Part shown: in pieces, positions 43,631-52,952 of the stretch
Layout: each line of letters opens with the position of its first letter
How positions within the stretch are numbered: position 1 is the stretch's first letter
Assembly (NCBI RefSeq): GCF_963678835.1
Contig: NZ_OY787469.1
Coordinates: 2,480,001 to 2,544,000 of the forward strand
Reading direction: 5' to 3'
Origin: an uncultured Desulfuromonas sp.
GTDB lineage: Bacteria; Desulfobacterota; Desulfuromonadia; Desulfuromonadales; Desulfuromonadaceae
DNA: 64,000 nucleotides
The notes under the pieces: model-generated
Database searches by the model: none
What the model was told of the DNA's origin: nothing
The model's input: only the letters and a program-made list of their open reading frames with translations
Translations under genes and position numbers: made by a program

Positions 43631-45376
43631 CAACCAAGCCTATCGGGGGAAGTTATGAAGAACTTGAACGTATCCAAGAAAATTTTTGTGCTGAGCATGA
43701 CCTTGATCGTCGGTTTTAGTGTGACAATCGGTTGGGTGTACAGCAGTTTTAAAGATCATCTGTATCAGGCGAAAAACACCGAAATTAAACATTCGGTCGA
43801 AAGCGCCTGGAGTATTGTGGATTATTATGCACACTCCTACAAAAACGGCGAGATGACCCTTGAACAGGCCCAGAATGCAGCGAAAGAAGCGGTCAGTCAT
43901 AGCCGTTTTGACCATGGCAACAACTATTTCTGGATTCAGGATGCGACACCGACCATGGTCATGCACCCGCTCAAGCCGGAATTGGATGGCAAGAACCTCA
44001 GCAATATTACCGACCCCAATGGTAAAGCACTGTTTGTTGAAATGGCGCAGGTTGCCGGCAAGGATGGCGAAGGCTTTGTTGCGTATCAATGGAACAAACC
44101 CGGTGCTACCGAGCCAGTTGGTAAATCCTCTTATGTCAAACTGCAACCGGATTGGGGCTGGATTGTCGGTGCCGGACTCTATCTCGACGACATTCAGGCT
44201 GAACTCAATGCCATCTTCTACGCCGTTTTTGCTGTGGTCAGTGTGGTCATGGTTCTGGCCATGGTTCTGGTGTATTTCGTCTCTCGCGGCATTTCGCGAC
44301 CACTGAAACACGCGGTAGAGATGCTGTCCAGCCTCGAAGGCGGTCAGTTGTCTTCCCGAATGAACCTGAACCAGAAAGACGAAGTGGGGCAGATGGCCGC
44401 CACCATGGACAAATTTGCCGACAGTCTGCAAAACGACATCGTGGCCTCTTTGCGCAAGCTGGCCGATGGCAACCTCGACTTTGACGTGGTTCCCCACAGC
44501 GACAAAGACGAAATTCGCGGCGCCCTCAAAGCACTTGGCAGCGACATGAACGAAATTATGTCCCAAGTCCAGGTGGCAGGAGAGCAGATCGCCGCCGGAT
44601 CTACCGAAGTGTCCGATTCCAGCCAGGCCTTATCGCAAGGCGCCACGGAATCCGCCAGCTCCCTCGAAGAGATCTCCGCCTCCATGCAGGAGTTGACCAG
44701 CCAGATTCAACTCAGTGCCGACAACGCCAGCCAGGCCAGCCAGCTCGCCGGTCAGGCTCGAAGTGCCGCCGACAGCGGCAAAGACAGCATGCAGGACATG
44801 ATCGGAGCCATGGACGACATCAGTGCCTCCGGTCAGGATATCGCCAAGATCATCAAAGTGATCGATGAGATCGCCTTCCAGACCAATCTTCTGGCGCTCA
44901 ACGCCGCCGTTGAAGCCGCCCGCGCCGGACAGCACGGCAAAGGATTCGCCGTCGTTGCCGAAGAGGTGCGTAACCTGGCTGCCCGCAGTGCCAAAGCCGC
45001 CAGCGAGACCGCTGAACTGATCGAAGGCTCCGTCAAGAAAGCCGAAAACGGCGTAACCATTGCCGACCGTACGGCCAACGGCTTCAACGACATCGTACAA
45101 AGCATCGTCAAGGTCACTGATCTGGTCGCCGAGATTGCCTCGGCCAGCAGCGAGCAGGCCCAAGGAGTGCAACAGGTCAGCATTGGCCTGAGTCAGATCG
45201 ATCAAGTAACCCAGCAAAACACGGCCAGTGCCGAAGAGGGCGCGGCCGCGGCCGAAGAGTTGTCCAGCCAGGCTGACCAACTGCGCCAGATGTTGGGTCG
45301 TTTCGTACTCAAACAGGGTCAGAGACGTGGCGTTGTCTCTCAGGAAGAGCCCGAGCAAGCACCGATGGCGTGGCAG
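43631..45376 (+). repeat. duplicated chemoreceptor segment, copy B
   Basis: Partner of 40303-42048. Differences are mostly silent; replacements include Ala/Thr at the second TM residues and Thr/Ala in HSVES(T/A)WS. Confidence 0.9.
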
Positions 45377-45502
45377 ACCCCCCAGCCTCAAATCGAGCGC
45401 GTGGCTTATGGGCGTAAACCTCACGTTGCACCGGTTGAGCGCACGTCTGAAAAAGGCGATGTCAAAATTGCCCTTGATGATGAGGAGTTTGGGCGTTACT
45501 AA
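43655..45502 (+). CDS. methyl-accepting chemotaxis protein, module 2
   Basis: 615 residues, nearly identical to the chemoreceptor at 40327 up to residue ~574 (Cache_2, HAMP, signalling hairpin); the last ~40 residues are unrelated, ending in DEEFGRY. Same GGGGGAAG ribosome-binding site. The near identity with silent changes points to recent duplication or ongoing gene conversion limited to the shared segment. It has no cheW after it but two terminators. It presumably senses the same ligand as its twin, with a different C-terminal interaction. Confidence 0.93.
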   Translation: MKNLNVSKKIFVLSMTLIVGFSVTIGWVYSSFKDHLYQAKNTEIKHSVESAWSIVDYYAHSYKNGEMTLEQAQNAAKEAVSHSRFDHGNNYFWIQDATPTMVMHPLKPELDGKNLSNITDPNGKALFVEMAQVAGKDGEGFVAYQWNKPGATEPVGKSSYVKLQPDWGWIVGAGLYLDDIQAELNAIFYAVFAVVSVVMVLAMVLVYFVSRGISRPLKHAVEMLSSLEGGQLSSRMNLNQKDEVGQMAATMDKFADSLQNDIVASLRKLADGNLDFDVVPHSDKDEIRGALKALGSDMNEIMSQVQVAGEQIAAGSTEVSDSSQALSQGATESASSLEEISASMQELTSQIQLSADNASQASQLAGQARSAADSGKDSMQDMIGAMDDISASGQDIAKIIKVIDEIAFQTNLLALNAAVEAARAGQHGKGFAVVAEEVRNLAARSAKAASETAELIEGSVKKAENGVTIADRTANGFNDIVQSIVKVTDLVAEIASASSEQAQGVQQVSIGLSQIDQVTQQNTASAEEGAAAAEELSSQADQLRQMLGRFVLKQGQRRGVVSQEEPEQAPMAWQTPQPQIERVAYGRKPHVAPVERTSEKGDVKIALDDEEFGRY

Positions 45503-45541
45503 AGCATTCAGATACGTTTGTCTTCCCCTGACAGACGCAAC

Positions 45542-45569
45542 AAAAAAAGCGGCTTTGTCCGCTTTTTTT
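45542..45569 (+). terminator. terminator after chemoreceptor 2
   Basis: AAAAAAAGCGG-CTTTGT-CCGCTTTTTTT. Confidence 0.85.
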
Positions 45570-45709
45570 GTTGGTTGTTTGAGCCTAAGGATGGGCGAGG
45601 CAAAAACGAGGGATGGATTCATGCCTTGTTTTTGTACGTGGAGCAAAACCACCTTTTTGCGAAACGGGCAGGACCTTGTCCATGGAAAGACAGGGGCCTC
45701 AGACAGTCT

Positions 45710-45735
45710 AAAAGCGGCTTTATCCGCTTTTTTTT
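45710..45735 (+). terminator. second, near-identical terminator before ilvA
   Basis: AAAAGCGG-CTTTAT-CCGCTTTT and further T residues, 140 bp after the first. The 45570-45709 interval contains an imperfect hairpin (CAAAAACGAGG...CCTTGTTTTTG) but no gene, so it may be a short RNA or leader. Confidence 0.7.
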
Positions 45736-45800
45736 GTTGGTTTGACCTCCTTCAACATGGCGTGGTACAACCTGTGGATTGCCTTACAAGGAGTCTGGTT

Positions 45801-47318
45801 GTGCATAAGATGCTCAGAATGATTTTGACCTCCCGGGTCTATGATGCTGCGGTAGAAACGCCGTTGGAGTCAGCATCGACACTTTCCTCAACATTGAATA
45901 ACCATATCTGGTTGAAGCGCGAAGATCTTCAACCGGTCTTTTCGTTTAAATTGCGCGGTGCCTACAATCGCATGGCTCAACTGACCGAGGAGGAGAAGCG
46001 TCGTGGTGTGATTGCCGCTTCTGCCGGTAACCACGCTCAGGGGGTTGCTTTTTCCGCACGTCAGTTAGGGATCAAGGCCGTTATTGTCATGCCGGCCACC
46101 ACGCCGGCCATTAAGGTTTCGGCAGTCAAAGGCTATGGTGCTTCGGTGGTTCTTCACGGCGATAATTATTCTGAGGCGGCCGAGCGCTGTCAGGCTTTGA
46201 TCGAAGAGAGCGGTAGTGTGTTTATCCATCCTTTTGACGATGATTATGTCATTGCCGGTCAGGGCACCATCGGTGACGAAATTTTACGGCAAAGTGCCGG
46301 TCGTCTTGATGCCATTTTTCTTCCTGTCGGTGGCGGTGGGTTGATCGCCGGCGTGGCCAGTTTTATCAAGGCGGTCTGTCCTGACGTCAAAGTGATCGGT
46401 GTTGAACCGGAAGACAGCGATGCCATGAGCCGTTCCCTGGCGTTGGGAGCGCGCCTTACACTGGATTCCGTCGGAATTTTTGCCGATGGTGTTGCGGTGC
46501 GCGAGGTGGGCAAACGGACCTTTGAATTGTGCCGTCAGTATGTGGATGACATGGTGCAGGTTAATACCGATGAGATCTGCAGCGGCATCAAAACCATTTA
46601 TCAGGAAACCCGTTCCATTGTTGAACCGGCTGGAGCTCTTGCTGTGGCCGGTCTGCAGAAATATGTGCAGGAGCATGGCATTACAGATCAGCATCTGGTC
46701 GCCGTTAATTCCGGGGCCAATATGAACTTTGATCGGTTGCGCTATGTGGCTGAGCGCACCCAGATCGGCGAAAAGAAAGAAGCTCTTTATGCCGTGACCA
46801 TTCCCGAGCGCCCCGGTGCCTTGCGCCATTTGTGCACCACGTTACTTGATGAGCGCAACATTACTGAATTCAACTACCGGCTGGCCGGCCGCAAAGATGC
46901 CTATATTTTTGTTGGTCTGTCGGTCAGGGATTCCCAGGAACGTCTTGATTTCCTCAGCCTGTTGCAAAAAAACGGCTACGATTGCCTCGACATGACGGAC
47001 AATGATCTGGCCAAGACCCATATTCGTTATATGGTTGGCGGACATTCCCGGCAGGTGGGCAAGGAATTTCTCTACCGCTTCTGGTTTCCGGAACGTCCAG
47101 GCGCTTTGGCGCGCTTTCTTTCGGCGATGGGGAGTAACTGGAATATTTCTTTGTTCCATTACCGCGCTCAAGGAGGCGACTTTGGTCGGGTTCTGGTGGG
47201 GCTGGAGGTTCCGGAGGACCAACACGAACACCTCACCGCGTTTCTCGATCATCTCGGCTACTACTACATCGAAGAAACTTTCAATCCGGCCTATAAACGA
47301 TTTCTTCAGGGCGGATAA
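45801..47318 (+). CDS. ilvA: threonine ammonia-lyase, biosynthetic
   Basis: 505-residue PLP enzyme converting threonine to 2-oxobutyrate, the first step of isoleucine synthesis. PLP Lys in FSFKLRGAYN, substrate loop SAGNHAQG, glycine loop VGGGGLIAG. Two C-terminal ACT-like regulatory domains (~330-410, AVTIPERPGALRHL; ~425-500, RFWFPERPGALARF) mark the allosteric, isoleucine-sensitive form. The start is GTG 45801, because AAGGAG lies 7 nt upstream; ATGs at 45810 and 45819 are in frame but too far. Confidence 0.94.
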   Translation: MHKMLRMILTSRVYDAAVETPLESASTLSSTLNNHIWLKREDLQPVFSFKLRGAYNRMAQLTEEEKRRGVIAASAGNHAQGVAFSARQLGIKAVIVMPATTPAIKVSAVKGYGASVVLHGDNYSEAAERCQALIEESGSVFIHPFDDDYVIAGQGTIGDEILRQSAGRLDAIFLPVGGGGLIAGVASFIKAVCPDVKVIGVEPEDSDAMSRSLALGARLTLDSVGIFADGVAVREVGKRTFELCRQYVDDMVQVNTDEICSGIKTIYQETRSIVEPAGALAVAGLQKYVQEHGITDQHLVAVNSGANMNFDRLRYVAERTQIGEKKEALYAVTIPERPGALRHLCTTLLDERNITEFNYRLAGRKDAYIFVGLSVRDSQERLDFLSLLQKNGYDCLDMTDNDLAKTHIRYMVGGHSRQVGKEFLYRFWFPERPGALARFLSAMGSNWNISLFHYRAQGGDFGRVLVGLEVPEDQHEHLTAFLDHLGYYYIEETFNPAYKRFLQGG

Positions 47319-47382
47319 AGTTATGGATTGTTAGCGTTTGATCAAAACACGACCGATGGTGAGAACCGCACAGGGTTAATAG

Positions 47383-47420
47383 TTGACAGTTATGCTCAGG
47401 AATGCTAAGAGTGACTCTTA
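47383..47420 (+). promoter_or_regulatory. cysE-iscR promoter with overlapping palindrome
   Basis: TTGACA (47383-47388), 17-nt spacer, -10 TAAGAG (47406-47411). The -10 lies inside a perfect palindrome TAAGAGT-g-ACTCTTA (47406-47420), well placed for a repressor. IscR autoregulation is an inference. Confidence 0.5.
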
Positions 47421-47446
47421 ACTGCATGCACCAGAGGAGGTTGCGC

Positions 47447-48157
47447 GTGTTTAAAACGTTTAAAGAAGATATCAGCGCGGTATTTCAACGCGATCCGGCC
47501 GTTCGCAGTATTCTTGAGGTGGTCGTGTGCTATCCGGGGTTTCATGCTCTGCAACTGCACCGTCTTGCGCATAAGATGTGGAACTTCAAGTGGTACTTTC
47601 TGGCCCGTTGCATTTCACAATTCGGTCGTTTTGTCACCGGCATTGAAATTCATCCCGGTGCCCGAATCGGTCGTGGTTTTTTTATTGATCACGGCATGGG
47701 GGTGGTGATTGGTGAGACGGCTGAAATTGGAGATAATTGCACCCTGTATCACGGCGTCACGCTTGGCGGAACATCGTGGGCCAAAGAAAAACGTCACCCG
47801 ACTCTCGGTGATGATGTGGTGATTGGCTCTGGAGCCAAGATCCTTGGCCCGTTTAAGGTCGGCAGTGGCAGCAAGGTGGGCTCTAACTCAGTAGTGGTTA
47901 AAGAAGTGCCGGAAAAGGCGACTGTCGTCGGCGTGCCTGGACGGATGGTGCTCAGTGAAGAAGAGCGGCGGCAGCAGGATGAACGGCACCTTTTTGATCT
48001 TGAACATGGCCGGTTACCGGACCCTCAGGCCCAGGCTATCAGCCGCCTGTTTGAACACATCCGGTCACTGGAACAACAGGTCGTCCAATTACAGGATCAG
48101 CAGAAGGTTCTGAACGAGCAATTGAAACAGGACAACCTCAACGAAAGAAGGGCTTAA
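47447..48157 (+). CDS. cysE: serine O-acetyltransferase
   Basis: 236-residue left-handed beta-helix acetyltransferase making O-acetylserine from serine and acetyl-CoA for cysteine synthesis. Hexapeptide repeats run from [16 protein letters not shown] through [22 protein letters not shown] to [13 protein letters not shown]; catalytic His-Asp lies in IDHGMG. It lacks the long N-terminal helical domain of E. coli CysE. A coiled C-terminal tail ([18 protein letters not shown]) is unusual. GTG 47447 follows AGAGGAGG with a 6-nt spacer. First gene of cysE-iscR-iscS. Confidence 0.93.
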   Translation: MFKTFKEDISAVFQRDPAVRSILEVVVCYPGFHALQLHRLAHKMWNFKWYFLARCISQFGRFVTGIEIHPGARIGRGFFIDHGMGVVIGETAEIGDNCTLYHGVTLGGTSWAKEKRHPTLGDDVVIGSGAKILGPFKVGSGSKVGSNSVVVKEVPEKATVVGVPGRMVLSEEERRQQDERHLFDLEHGRLPDPQAQAISRLFEHIRSLEQQVVQLQDQQKVLNEQLKQDNLNERRA

Positions 48158-48159
48158 CC

Positions 48160-48612
48160 ATGCGGCTGTCAACAAAAGCTCAATATGCCGTGCGCGCCAT
48201 GGTACGTTTAAGTCTTGAACAAAGGCAGACACCGGTTTCCATTCGCGAGATCTCCAATCATGAAAATATTTCCCTGACCTATCTGGAGCAATTGTTTGCC
48301 AAGCTGCGTCGCGGCGAGCTGGTTCGAAGCGTTCGTGGTCCCGGCGGCGGTTACGTTCTGGCCCGACCCGCCGACCAAATCAAGGTAGATCAGATTATTG
48401 ACAGCGTCGAAGAGTCCCTGATCCCGGTTTCGTGCATGGATGAGTTTGGCAATTGCGCCTGTTCAGACCAGTGTGTCACCCATACGGTGTGGCAGGAACT
48501 CGGAGAACGCATCCGGGGATTTTTGTCATCGGTTTCAATTGAGGACCTGACCAGAGAAGCTCAGGAACGGATTCGGCAGCAACGTGCCGAGCAGAGTGAG
48601 GACAGCAAGTAA
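48160..48612 (+). CDS. iscR: Rrf2-family regulator, IscR type
   Basis: 150-residue Rrf2 transcription factor. N-terminal winged helix (MRLSTKAQYAVRAMVRLSLEQ and RGPGGGYVLARP) and a Cys cluster CMDEFGNCACSDQC (~residues 91-104) at the position where IscR/NsrR/CymR bind an Fe-S cluster. It probably senses Fe-S status and controls the operon. Two nucleotides separate it from cysE and 12 from iscS, so all three are co-transcribed. Target site could be the palindrome at 47406-47420. Confidence 0.88.
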   Translation: MRLSTKAQYAVRAMVRLSLEQRQTPVSIREISNHENISLTYLEQLFAKLRRGELVRSVRGPGGGYVLARPADQIKVDQIIDSVEESLIPVSCMDEFGNCACSDQCVTHTVWQELGERIRGFLSSVSIEDLTREAQERIRQQRAEQSEDSK

Positions 48613-48624
48613 AGAGGTTTGATC

Positions 48625-49830
48625 GTGAAAAACGTTTATCTGGATAACAATGCAACCACCCCGGTTCTTCCTGAGGTGGTTGATGCTTTACTACCGTTTT
48701 ATCAGCATGCTTATGGGAATCCCTCCAGTATTCACTGGGCCGGTCGCGAGGTTAAAGGCGCTGTGGATAGCGCCCGGCAACAGGTTGCTGACCTGATCAA
48801 CGCCACACCGCAAGAGATTGTTTTTAATGGTTGCGGCAGTGAAGGCGACAATCAGGCGCTGATCGGTAGCTATGAAACTCTCAAAAGCAACGGCAATCAC
48901 ATTATTACGACGGCTGTGGAACATCCGGCGGTGCTCGATACCTGCCGCTATCTGGAAACAAAAGGTGCGCGTGTGACGTATCTGGGGGTGGACAGTGACG
49001 GGATGCTTGATCTGGCTGAACTGGAAGCGGCCATCACCGACCAGACTATTCTGATCTCCGTCATGTGGGCCAACAATGAGACCGGCTGTCTGTTTCCCAT
49101 TGGTGAAATCGGCCGGATTGCTCGCAAGCATCAGATACGATTCCATTGCGATGCCGTTCAGGCGCTCGGTAAAGTGGCGATTGACGTGGCAGAGTGTGGT
49201 GTTGATCTGATGGTGTTTTCCGGGCATAAAATTGGCGCGCCTAAAGGAGTGGGGGCCCTTTATATTCGTGATGGTATCGAGCTGGAATCGCTGATTCATG
49301 GCGGTCATCAGGAGCAGGGGCACCGTGCTGGTACGCTGAATGTCGCCGGGATTGTTGCTTTTGGCAAAGCCTGTGCCGTGGCGCAACAACAGTTTGATGA
49401 CGATGTTGCGCGAATGACGATGTTGCGTAACCGTCTGCAACAGGGGGTGCTGGCCTTGCCCGATGTCACTCTCAATGGACATAGGGACAACCGTTTGCCC
49501 AACACCCTCAATGTCAGTTTTTCCTTTATCGAAGGGGAAGGGTTGTTGTTGTACATGGATATGGTCGGCATTGCCGCGTCGTCGGGTTCGGCCTGTACCT
49601 CCGGATCCGATGGCCCGTCTCATGTTCTGGCGGCCATGGGGGTAGCGGAGGCGGTGTTGCACTCCAGTGTTCGATTCAGCCTCGGTCCGCAGACAACACA
49701 AGATGATGTGGACTATGTTCTGGAACAATTACCACCCATTGTTGATAAATTGCGCGAGATGAGTCCGATGCTTGAGCGCGAATTTTCCTCGGACTGTTTG
49801 GTGGTCGAGTGTGAGATCGATCCCCATTAG
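48625..49830 (+). CDS. iscS: cysteine desulfurase (NifS/IscS type)
   Basis: 401-residue PLP enzyme releasing sulfur from cysteine for Fe-S clusters and tRNA thiolation. PLP Lys in FSGHKIGAPKG, active-site Cys in the extended loop SSGSACTSGSDGPSHVL (class I pattern), YLDNNATTP and NNETG present. GTG 48625 has AGAGG 7 nt upstream. No iscU follows; instead a dispersed repeat, then mnmA, which would accept its sulfur. Length and motifs suit NifS/IscS; the gene name is a choice by context. Confidence 0.9.
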   Translation: MKNVYLDNNATTPVLPEVVDALLPFYQHAYGNPSSIHWAGREVKGAVDSARQQVADLINATPQEIVFNGCGSEGDNQALIGSYETLKSNGNHIITTAVEHPAVLDTCRYLETKGARVTYLGVDSDGMLDLAELEAAITDQTILISVMWANNETGCLFPIGEIGRIARKHQIRFHCDAVQALGKVAIDVAECGVDLMVFSGHKIGAPKGVGALYIRDGIELESLIHGGHQEQGHRAGTLNVAGIVAFGKACAVAQQQFDDDVARMTMLRNRLQQGVLALPDVTLNGHRDNRLPNTLNVSFSFIEGEGLLLYMDMVGIAASSGSACTSGSDGPSHVLAAMGVAEAVLHSSVRFSLGPQTTQDDVDYVLEQLPPIVDKLREMSPMLEREFSSDCLVVECEIDPH

Positions 49831-49854
49831 CGTTGCGTCCGTTCGATAGATTTA

Positions 49855-49950
49855 CAAGCTGTTGAAAAAACAGACTGTGAGCAAGACGGAAATCGTATTT
49901 TGGGCTTGCGTCGTTGAAAAATCCCCGGACGGGACTTTTTCAACATCCTG
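49855..49950 (+). repeat. GTTGAAAAA-ended intergenic repeat, copy 3 (deleted form)
   Basis: 96-bp copy: CAAGCTGTTGAAAAA (49855-49869) to TTTTTCAACATCCTG (49936-49950). Compared with copy 2 it lacks ~55 bp containing the inner hairpin, with the junction at a short CTGTG/TTGTG direct repeat. Confidence 0.85.
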
Positions 49951-49960
49951 GTTAACCCCA

Positions 49961-49989
49961 CGAAGGCACTTCATCTGGAAGTGCCTTCG
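49961..49989 (+). terminator. strong hairpin after iscS, terminator-like
   Basis: CGAAGGCACTTC (49961-49972) pairs with GAAGTGCCTTCG (49978-49989); only a weak T-run follows. Confidence 0.6.
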
Positions 49990-50000
49990 CTGTCTTTTGC

Positions 50001-50021
50001 CTGAATTCTTAGAGAATTCAG
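50001..50021. promoter_or_regulatory. 9-bp inverted repeat upstream of mnmA
   Basis: CTGAATTCT-tag-AGAATTCAG (50001-50021), directly before the AGGA ribosome-binding site of mnmA. Operator or leader hairpin. Confidence 0.45.
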
Positions 50022-50036
50022 GTTGCAGGATTCAAA

Positions 50037-51077
50037 ATGAAAAAACACACAGTGTTGGTGGCCATGAGTGGCGGTGTTGATTCATCGGTGACGGCAGCCT
50101 TGCTGATTGATCAGGGCTATGAAGTGATCGGTGCCCACATGCGTCTGCTGCCTGGGGAGCAATCGCTTCAGGGCGAGGCGGATGCCCGACGTGTTGCCGA
50201 AGAGCTTCACATTCCGTTTCACTGCCTGGATTGTCGTGATGATTTCAATGCGGCGATCATCGGTGATTTCTGTCGTGAATATCGCGCTGGCCGTACGCCT
50301 AATCCCTGTGTCCGTTGTAACCAGCAGTTCAAATTTGGTGCCTTGTTTGATTTTGCCGATGAACTTGGAGCCGACTACCTGGCTACTGGTCATTATGCGC
50401 GTATCACCCGTGACGAAGAGCGGGTTCGGCTCTGCCGCGGTCTTTATACGCAGAAAGATCAGAGTTATTTTCTTTTTATTCTCAGTGCTGCGCAATTGAC
50501 TCGGGTGTTGTTTCCGCTGGGTGGTTTGACCAAACCCGAAGTTCGTCAACTCGCTGAAACGTATCACCTCAGTTCACGACAAAAATCGGAAAGTCAGGAT
50601 ATCTGTTTTGTTCCCGACAACGATTACATCGGCTTCCTCGAACGTCATGACAGCCCGTGGCCGGACCATGGCGAGATTGTTCATATCAATGGCAAAGTCC
50701 TCGGCGTCCATCACGGTACCCATCGCTATACCATCGGCCAACGGCGCGGTCTCGGTATTGGGTGGACAGAACCTCTGTACGTGGTCGAGCTGGATGCCGA
50801 ACAGCAACGCGTTGTTGTCGGTGAGAAAGCTGTTCTGCAACGGGATCGGTTGCAGGTCCTTGACGTGATCTGGTCGGAGTTGCCCTCTGATCGGGAATTG
50901 CGCGTCGATTGTCGGATTCGTTACCGTCATCATCCGGCGCTGGCGACACTGACCATTGCTGACAGCGGTGATGTGACTGTGGTTTTTAATGAACCACAAT
51001 ACGGCGTGACGCCCGGACAATGTGCGGTTTTTTATGTCAACGATTGTGTCCTTGGTGGCGGATGGATCGCATCATGA
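50037..51077 (+). CDS. mnmA: tRNA 2-thiouridine synthase MnmA
   Basis: 346-residue tRNA-specific 2-thiouridylase that adds sulfur at U34 of Lys, Glu and Gln tRNAs. ATP pyrophosphatase loop MSGGVDSSV, catalytic Cys region RTPNPCVRCN and second Cys in SQDICFVPDNDY; a C-terminal beta-barrel follows. Preceded by AGGATTC and a palindrome. It overlaps mtaB by 4 nt (ATGA). The preceding iscS is the natural sulfur donor. Confidence 0.95.
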   Translation: MKKHTVLVAMSGGVDSSVTAALLIDQGYEVIGAHMRLLPGEQSLQGEADARRVAEELHIPFHCLDCRDDFNAAIIGDFCREYRAGRTPNPCVRCNQQFKFGALFDFADELGADYLATGHYARITRDEERVRLCRGLYTQKDQSYFLFILSAAQLTRVLFPLGGLTKPEVRQLAETYHLSSRQKSESQDICFVPDNDYIGFLERHDSPWPDHGEIVHINGKVLGVHHGTHRYTIGQRRGLGIGWTEPLYVVELDAEQQRVVVGEKAVLQRDRLQVLDVIWSELPSDRELRVDCRIRYRHHPALATLTIADSGDVTVVFNEPQYGVTPGQCAVFYVNDCVLGGGWIAS

Positions 51078-52360
51078 ACAGCGTCAGTATTGTTACCCTC
51101 GGCTGTAAAGCCAATCAGTTTGAATCCGCGGCGATGGAACGAATGCTGATCGAACAGGGGTATCCGATCATTCCCTTTGAACAGGGGGCTGAACTGGTCA
51201 TCGTCAACACCTGTACCGTCACCTCGGCAACCGATGCTCAATCGCGTAAGGTGATTCGTCGGGCCAGACGGCTCAATGAGCAATGCCGTATCGTGGTGAC
51301 CGGCTGTTATGCTCAGATTCAACCGCAACAGATCGCTGAGTTACCTGGAGTGGTGTATGTCATCGGCAACAGTGAAAAACAAGACCTCATCAATATCCTG
51401 TGTCAGGAGGGACCCAAGGTCCAGGTTGGCGATATTGCCCGTCAACAACAGTGTCCAGACCTGAAAATTGCTTCGTTCTCCGAGCACAGCCGTGCGTTTG
51501 TTCAGATTCAAAGTGGCTGTAACGCCTTTTGCAGTTATTGCATTATCCCCTATGCTCGTGGCCGCAGCCGTTCGGTGGAAAAAACTGCGGTAATCAATCA
51601 GATCAATCAATTGGTTGAAGCCGGGTACCGTGAAGTTGTTTTAACCGGCATCCATATCGGTAACTATGGACAGGATCTAACGCCGAAATGCACGTTGACG
51701 GATTTGCTTCGTGCCTTACTCGAACAAACGGATGGCTGTCGCATTCGTCTTGGCTCGATCGAGCCGCAAGAGGTGAGTGAGGCGTTGATTAACTGTGTTC
51801 AGCAGGCTTCACGGATCTGCCCGCATTTTCATATCCCCTTACAATCCGGGTGTGATTCGATTCTGCAGCGGATGAACCGTCACTACACCACCGCGCAGTT
51901 TCGCGACACCATCGACCTGTTGTGTCGAAAAATCCCCCGGGTATCGATTGGTATAGATATGATCAGCGGTTTTCCTGGTGAGACGGATAACGAACATCAG
52001 CAAACCTATGATTTTGTTGCCGCGCTGCCGGTACATTATCTCCATGTCTTCCCGTACAGTGCGCGACCGGGAACGCCAGCAGCGACCATGGTGGAGCAGG
52101 TTCCTGGTGATATTGCCAAGCAGCGTGCCGCAGAGCTGCGGGTGCTGGGAGAGGATAAAGCCCGTCAGTATAGAGAACAATTTATCGGTCAACATCTTGA
52201 CGTAGTGCTGGAATCGCGAACGAAAAATAATCAGTGGCAAGGCACCAGTGCTGAGTATTTGACCGTTTTTGTTGCAGCTGATCAGGGGGCAGCTGGAGAT
52301 CTTGTCTCTGTTGAGGTGACAGGGGTTAACCAAAAATCTCTTGTCACAACGCTGACTTAG
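51074..52360 (+). CDS. mtaB: tRNA threonylcarbamoyladenosine methylthiotransferase
   Basis: 428-residue radical-SAM methylthiotransferase (MiaB/MtaB family) converting t6A37 to ms2t6A37 in tRNA. N-terminal UPF0004 with three Cys (LGCKANQFES, NTCTVTSATD, TGCYAQ) for one cluster; radical-SAM CNAFCSYCIIP for the second; C-terminal TRAM-like segment. The GCKANQ opening and t6A-type length favour MtaB over RimO or MiaB. ATG 51074 overlaps the mnmA stop. The second sulfur/tRNA gene of this cluster. Confidence 0.9.
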   Translation: MNSVSIVTLGCKANQFESAAMERMLIEQGYPIIPFEQGAELVIVNTCTVTSATDAQSRKVIRRARRLNEQCRIVVTGCYAQIQPQQIAELPGVVYVIGNSEKQDLINILCQEGPKVQVGDIARQQQCPDLKIASFSEHSRAFVQIQSGCNAFCSYCIIPYARGRSRSVEKTAVINQINQLVEAGYREVVLTGIHIGNYGQDLTPKCTLTDLLRALLEQTDGCRIRLGSIEPQEVSEALINCVQQASRICPHFHIPLQSGCDSILQRMNRHYTTAQFRDTIDLLCRKIPRVSIGIDMISGFPGETDNEHQQTYDFVAALPVHYLHVFPYSARPGTPAATMVEQVPGDIAKQRAAELRVLGEDKARQYREQFIGQHLDVVLESRTKNNQWQGTSAEYLTVFVAADQGAAGDLVSVEVTGVNQKSLVTTLT

Positions 52361-52370
52361 ATAAAAAAAT

Positions 52371-52421
52371 AGCCTCGGGCTAAGGAGGAGAAAGCGCCGA
52401 GGCTCAATAGAGGATTTTTTC
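52371..52421 (+). terminator. hairpin after mtaB, possible terminator
   Basis: AGCCTCGG (52371-52378) pairs with CCGAGGCT (52397-52404) over an 18-nt purine-rich loop, with TTTTTTC tracts at 52415-52427. Confidence 0.5.
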
Positions 52422-52427
52422 TTTTTT

Positions 52428-52952
52428 CTTGCCTTTATAAATAAGCATTCATTGTGCCAATAATTAATATCCTGCCCTGTTCTTTTAGAGGGATTCCTTT
52501 CTTTATCCTTCTATTCTAACTAGTTATACTGTTTTCAGGTTTTTAAAAATTCCTGAAATCTCTTTTATCTCCACTCTTGATATCTGCAAGTTTCCATTTT
52601 CACCGGTCAATATAGCCTAATGACGTCTTCATGTGGCGATATACCGGAATGAACATTCGTAATATTTCTCCGTGCATTTAATAAAAGAAGTGATAGAAAT
52701 AGGGGATTAAATTTCTGTTTAGAGGAGTCGAAAACTGTTTGTTGTAGAAAAACAATTAATATGAGTTATAACTAACAATAATAGTGCCTTTGGGAGAATA
52801 TATAACTACCTGATCTTCTGGTTTTCTACATTGTGTTGATTGTTTTTATGTGCTGAAAATACGAATTCTGCGACAAATGGGATATATGCCGTTGACATGT
52901 GTATTTTCTGATGATAAAACAACATTCTATTATTATGGAAGAGGGAGTTGTC
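52428..52952. other. AT-rich intergenic region
   Basis: About 525 bp, markedly richer in A+T than the coding neighbours, with no frame supported by a ribosome-binding site or family match. It includes a possible -35 TTGACA at ~52893 ahead of the XRE-cupin gene. It may be the remnant of transferred DNA or a large regulatory region. Confidence 0.4.

Noticed and set aside
45228..45800. Extension of the ilvA frame back into the chemoreceptor end
   Set aside because: The stretch crosses two terminators and the end of another gene; GTG 45801 with AAGGAG is a clear start.
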